64,000 nucleotides of DNA from Chaunax sp. Z400 (lineage: Eukaryota > Chordata > Actinopteri > Lophiiformes > Chaunacidae). The stretch covers positions 2,053,501 through 2,117,500 of the forward strand of contig CM075186.1 in NCBI GenBank assembly GCA_037577475.1, in the 5' to 3' direction. The translations under genes were made by a program, and so were the position numbers. This document shows, in pieces, positions 62,061 to 64,000 of this stretch (position 1 is its first letter; every line of letters begins with the position of its first letter). The notes under the pieces were generated by a model. The model was not told where the DNA came from and did not search any database. It saw only the letters and a list, made by a program, of their open reading frames with translations.

Positions 62061-64000
62061 GAAAACACAACATCCTTGTCAGAAGTAATAATGCAATTAA
62101 AGCCAAAAACTCACAAAATATTCCACCTTAAAGAGGAAGTTTGGCATCTGTAAACCTCTGCATTATGTTTATGGAGTGTAAATGATTCCTTCTGACCAAA
62201 GTTTTGGAATTGGTCAATGGCTGCAATTGATGCAACTTAATCAAAGCGACGCCCACTAGAAGTGATGGTTTTTGCTACTCGCAGGCTGAGATTATTACTC
62301 CAGTTGTCTTTTACAGGTCAGAGGTAGACCTTTTTGTTAAAGAGACGCTCAAGGAGAAATCTTTCTCTGAAGAGGTGAGAGTGTCGAAAATCAGCTAAAT
62401 TCACCCATGACTTTGTGAATAAATTCTTGCTGCACGTTCCTCTCATTAAACTCCTCAGTTTCAACCATCATCCTTCAGCAACAACGGCCCTCTTGCTATA
62501 TTTCAGAACAAGACTTTTGCTTTAGCGAGTCTCCGCTGGAATTAAGGATATAAAAAGTACGAATGCACTTCTTTTATTTCTTACTTTAATTAGTGTCCAC
62601 TCTGTATATGTTTCACATTAGAAATCTGCTGCATATGTCTTAAGATGGTGGAGCATACAGACGCAGTTCTGAATCTCTCTCCCATACTTTATTCCAAGAA
62701 GCTGCAGATTTCATCGTAACTACTTTGAAAATCATGCATGGGTCATTCTTGTTTGTTCTTTCTGTGTCAGTGAGCTTGGAAACAATTAAAAACCTTGGCA
62801 GGACTTGGTTTTACTGCCCCCCCCCCCCTTCAAGCACCTGGTCTTATGTGACTGACGAGATTCATGTTGATATTTTTTATTGCCATGCACCGACTGCTCT
62901 TTGTTATTCATGTTGCCTTAGATTTATTGATTTATTGAGCGCTCAGGTTAAATACCCTGCATGGCTGCCATTCTGAAGGCTTTGAAACTGGCAGGAGCAC
63001 TAAGGTCAGTATACTCTGGCCCAGATTTTTGGTGACTCAGCAGAATCACAAAGGCCTCTCTTATTCACTCCAGTGACTTGCAGTCTTACAGGTGTCCACC
63101 AGATGCTGCAGGCAAGCCTGTACTGTCCCTTGCATGTCATCCAGCAGAAATGTAATATCCACTTTGGAGCAAAGGTTGGAACTGTTTAGGATTAAATGTA
63201 ATTTAGTAGTGCATCATAGACGATATAGGTTGCATTTCGTGCTATTAAGTAGCTTTGATGACGCATCTGTTACGAACAGTGGACTGAGGTGGCGTTATTA
63301 ATGACATGTCTTTCATTCCAATGGTTTGATTGAAGTGTTTTAATCATATTTTTTGGAAGTTAATGGGTCGTTTTCAACCACAACTTTCAAATTTTAGCAT
63401 CAAAAGTAGTGATATTGATATTAAGGCAGAATTAAGAGCGCTTAATTCAGTATGCATGTGAAAACCTCATTGTTCTGACTGTATGTTATGTGTATCATGT
63501 AAACCTGGTAAGAGAGAAGCAGGATGTCTTGAACAGAGCAGCTTCACAGTTAACTGTGAACAAAAAGCGAGCCCCGCCACATGGCATGCTGAGAAGTTTG
63601 TCTGCTTGTGAAAGTGCCTGCCAACATCTAGAGAGGGCTCTGAAAATGAAGTTTGAAAGAAGAAATAAGAACAGAGCTCTCACAGTAGACGACTCGGCCT
63701 TCTCTTAAAGAGAAAGCAAAACATTCCTCCGTCAGCAACGTGGAAGTCGAGTAAAGTACTGTCTAAACATAATGTACGTCAAGTTAGTCGTGGTAGGGCT
63801 GGGCAATTAACCAATCAAAACCAACATTAAGAACCTCTCACCGACTTAATCTGGCTCATGTTGATGTTTCCTCATTCAATTTATACTTTATCCGATGCGC
63901 GTCCTCATTAGCTGTCCTTTAAAAAATAATGACATCATGTTCAGTCACGTGCCTCTGCCCTATCCAACTAATGTTAGTCTGCATTCACTTGAAACAAAGG
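62061..64000. other. Intergenic, nothing recognised
   Basis: Non-coding sequence to the end of the window. A C run lies at 62818-62828. No exon, RNA gene or mobile element was recognised. Confidence 0.5.

Noticed and set aside
24943..64000. let-7 microRNA cluster, which lies near WNT7B in mammals
   Set aside because: I looked for gaggtagtaggttg and its complement and did not see it. It may lie beyond the window.

Overview
The window is vertebrate nuclear DNA, almost certainly from a ray-finned (teleost) fish. Coding sequence is sparse and split by introns with consensus splice sites. The non-coding part is full of repeat types I recognise from teleost genomes: a tRNA-like SINE, a Tc1-like transposon, TIR-bounded non-autonomous DNA elements, LINE reverse-transcriptase remnants and long CA/GT microsatellites. 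There are no bacterial operons, CRISPR arrays, rRNA genes or free-standing tRNA genes.

The only protein-coding gene I can support is wnt7b, on the minus strand. Three coding segments are visible. Exon 1a (24503-24573) encodes the classic Wnt7b signal peptide. Exon 1b (22030-22112) is an alternative first exon encoding a different signal peptide. Exon 2 (16285-16511) encodes the start of the mature Wnt domain. Both first exons end two bases into a codon and have GT donors, so each splices in frame to exon 2. No later Wnt exons were found, so positions 1-16284 are read as intron 2, with the rest of the gene beyond the low-coordinate edge. Intron 1 is 7991 bp from exon 1a and 5518 bp from exon 1b. 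About 39 kb upstream of exon 1a (24.9-64 kb) appears intergenic.

Layout. 1-16 kb is intron 2, with a degraded TIR element (1.3 kb), a 17-bp-module repeat (5.5 kb), a SINE, a 222-bp TIR element and a 29-bp minisatellite inside another TIR-like element (9-10 kb), and a nested transposon insertion (14.5-15.3 kb). 16-25 kb holds the wnt7b exons, an eroded SINE, an internally deleted Tc1-like element and the two putative promoters. 25-64 kb holds an AT-rich 19-bp palindromic array (28.4-28.8 kb), long CA tracts, several DNA-transposon remnants, an inverted relative of the 17-bp-module repeat (39.8-40.1 kb), LINE 3' fragments (46 kb, 53.6-54.2 kb, 60.7-62.1 kb) and teleost dispersed repeats (49.9-50.7 kb, 55.4-55.8 kb).

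The main biological point is the two-first-exon structure of wnt7b, which gives one secreted morphogen two promoters and two signal peptides, each with an upstream ORF in its leader. The most unusual non-coding signal is the pair of related repeats carrying four and three copies of a 17-bp module in opposite orientation.
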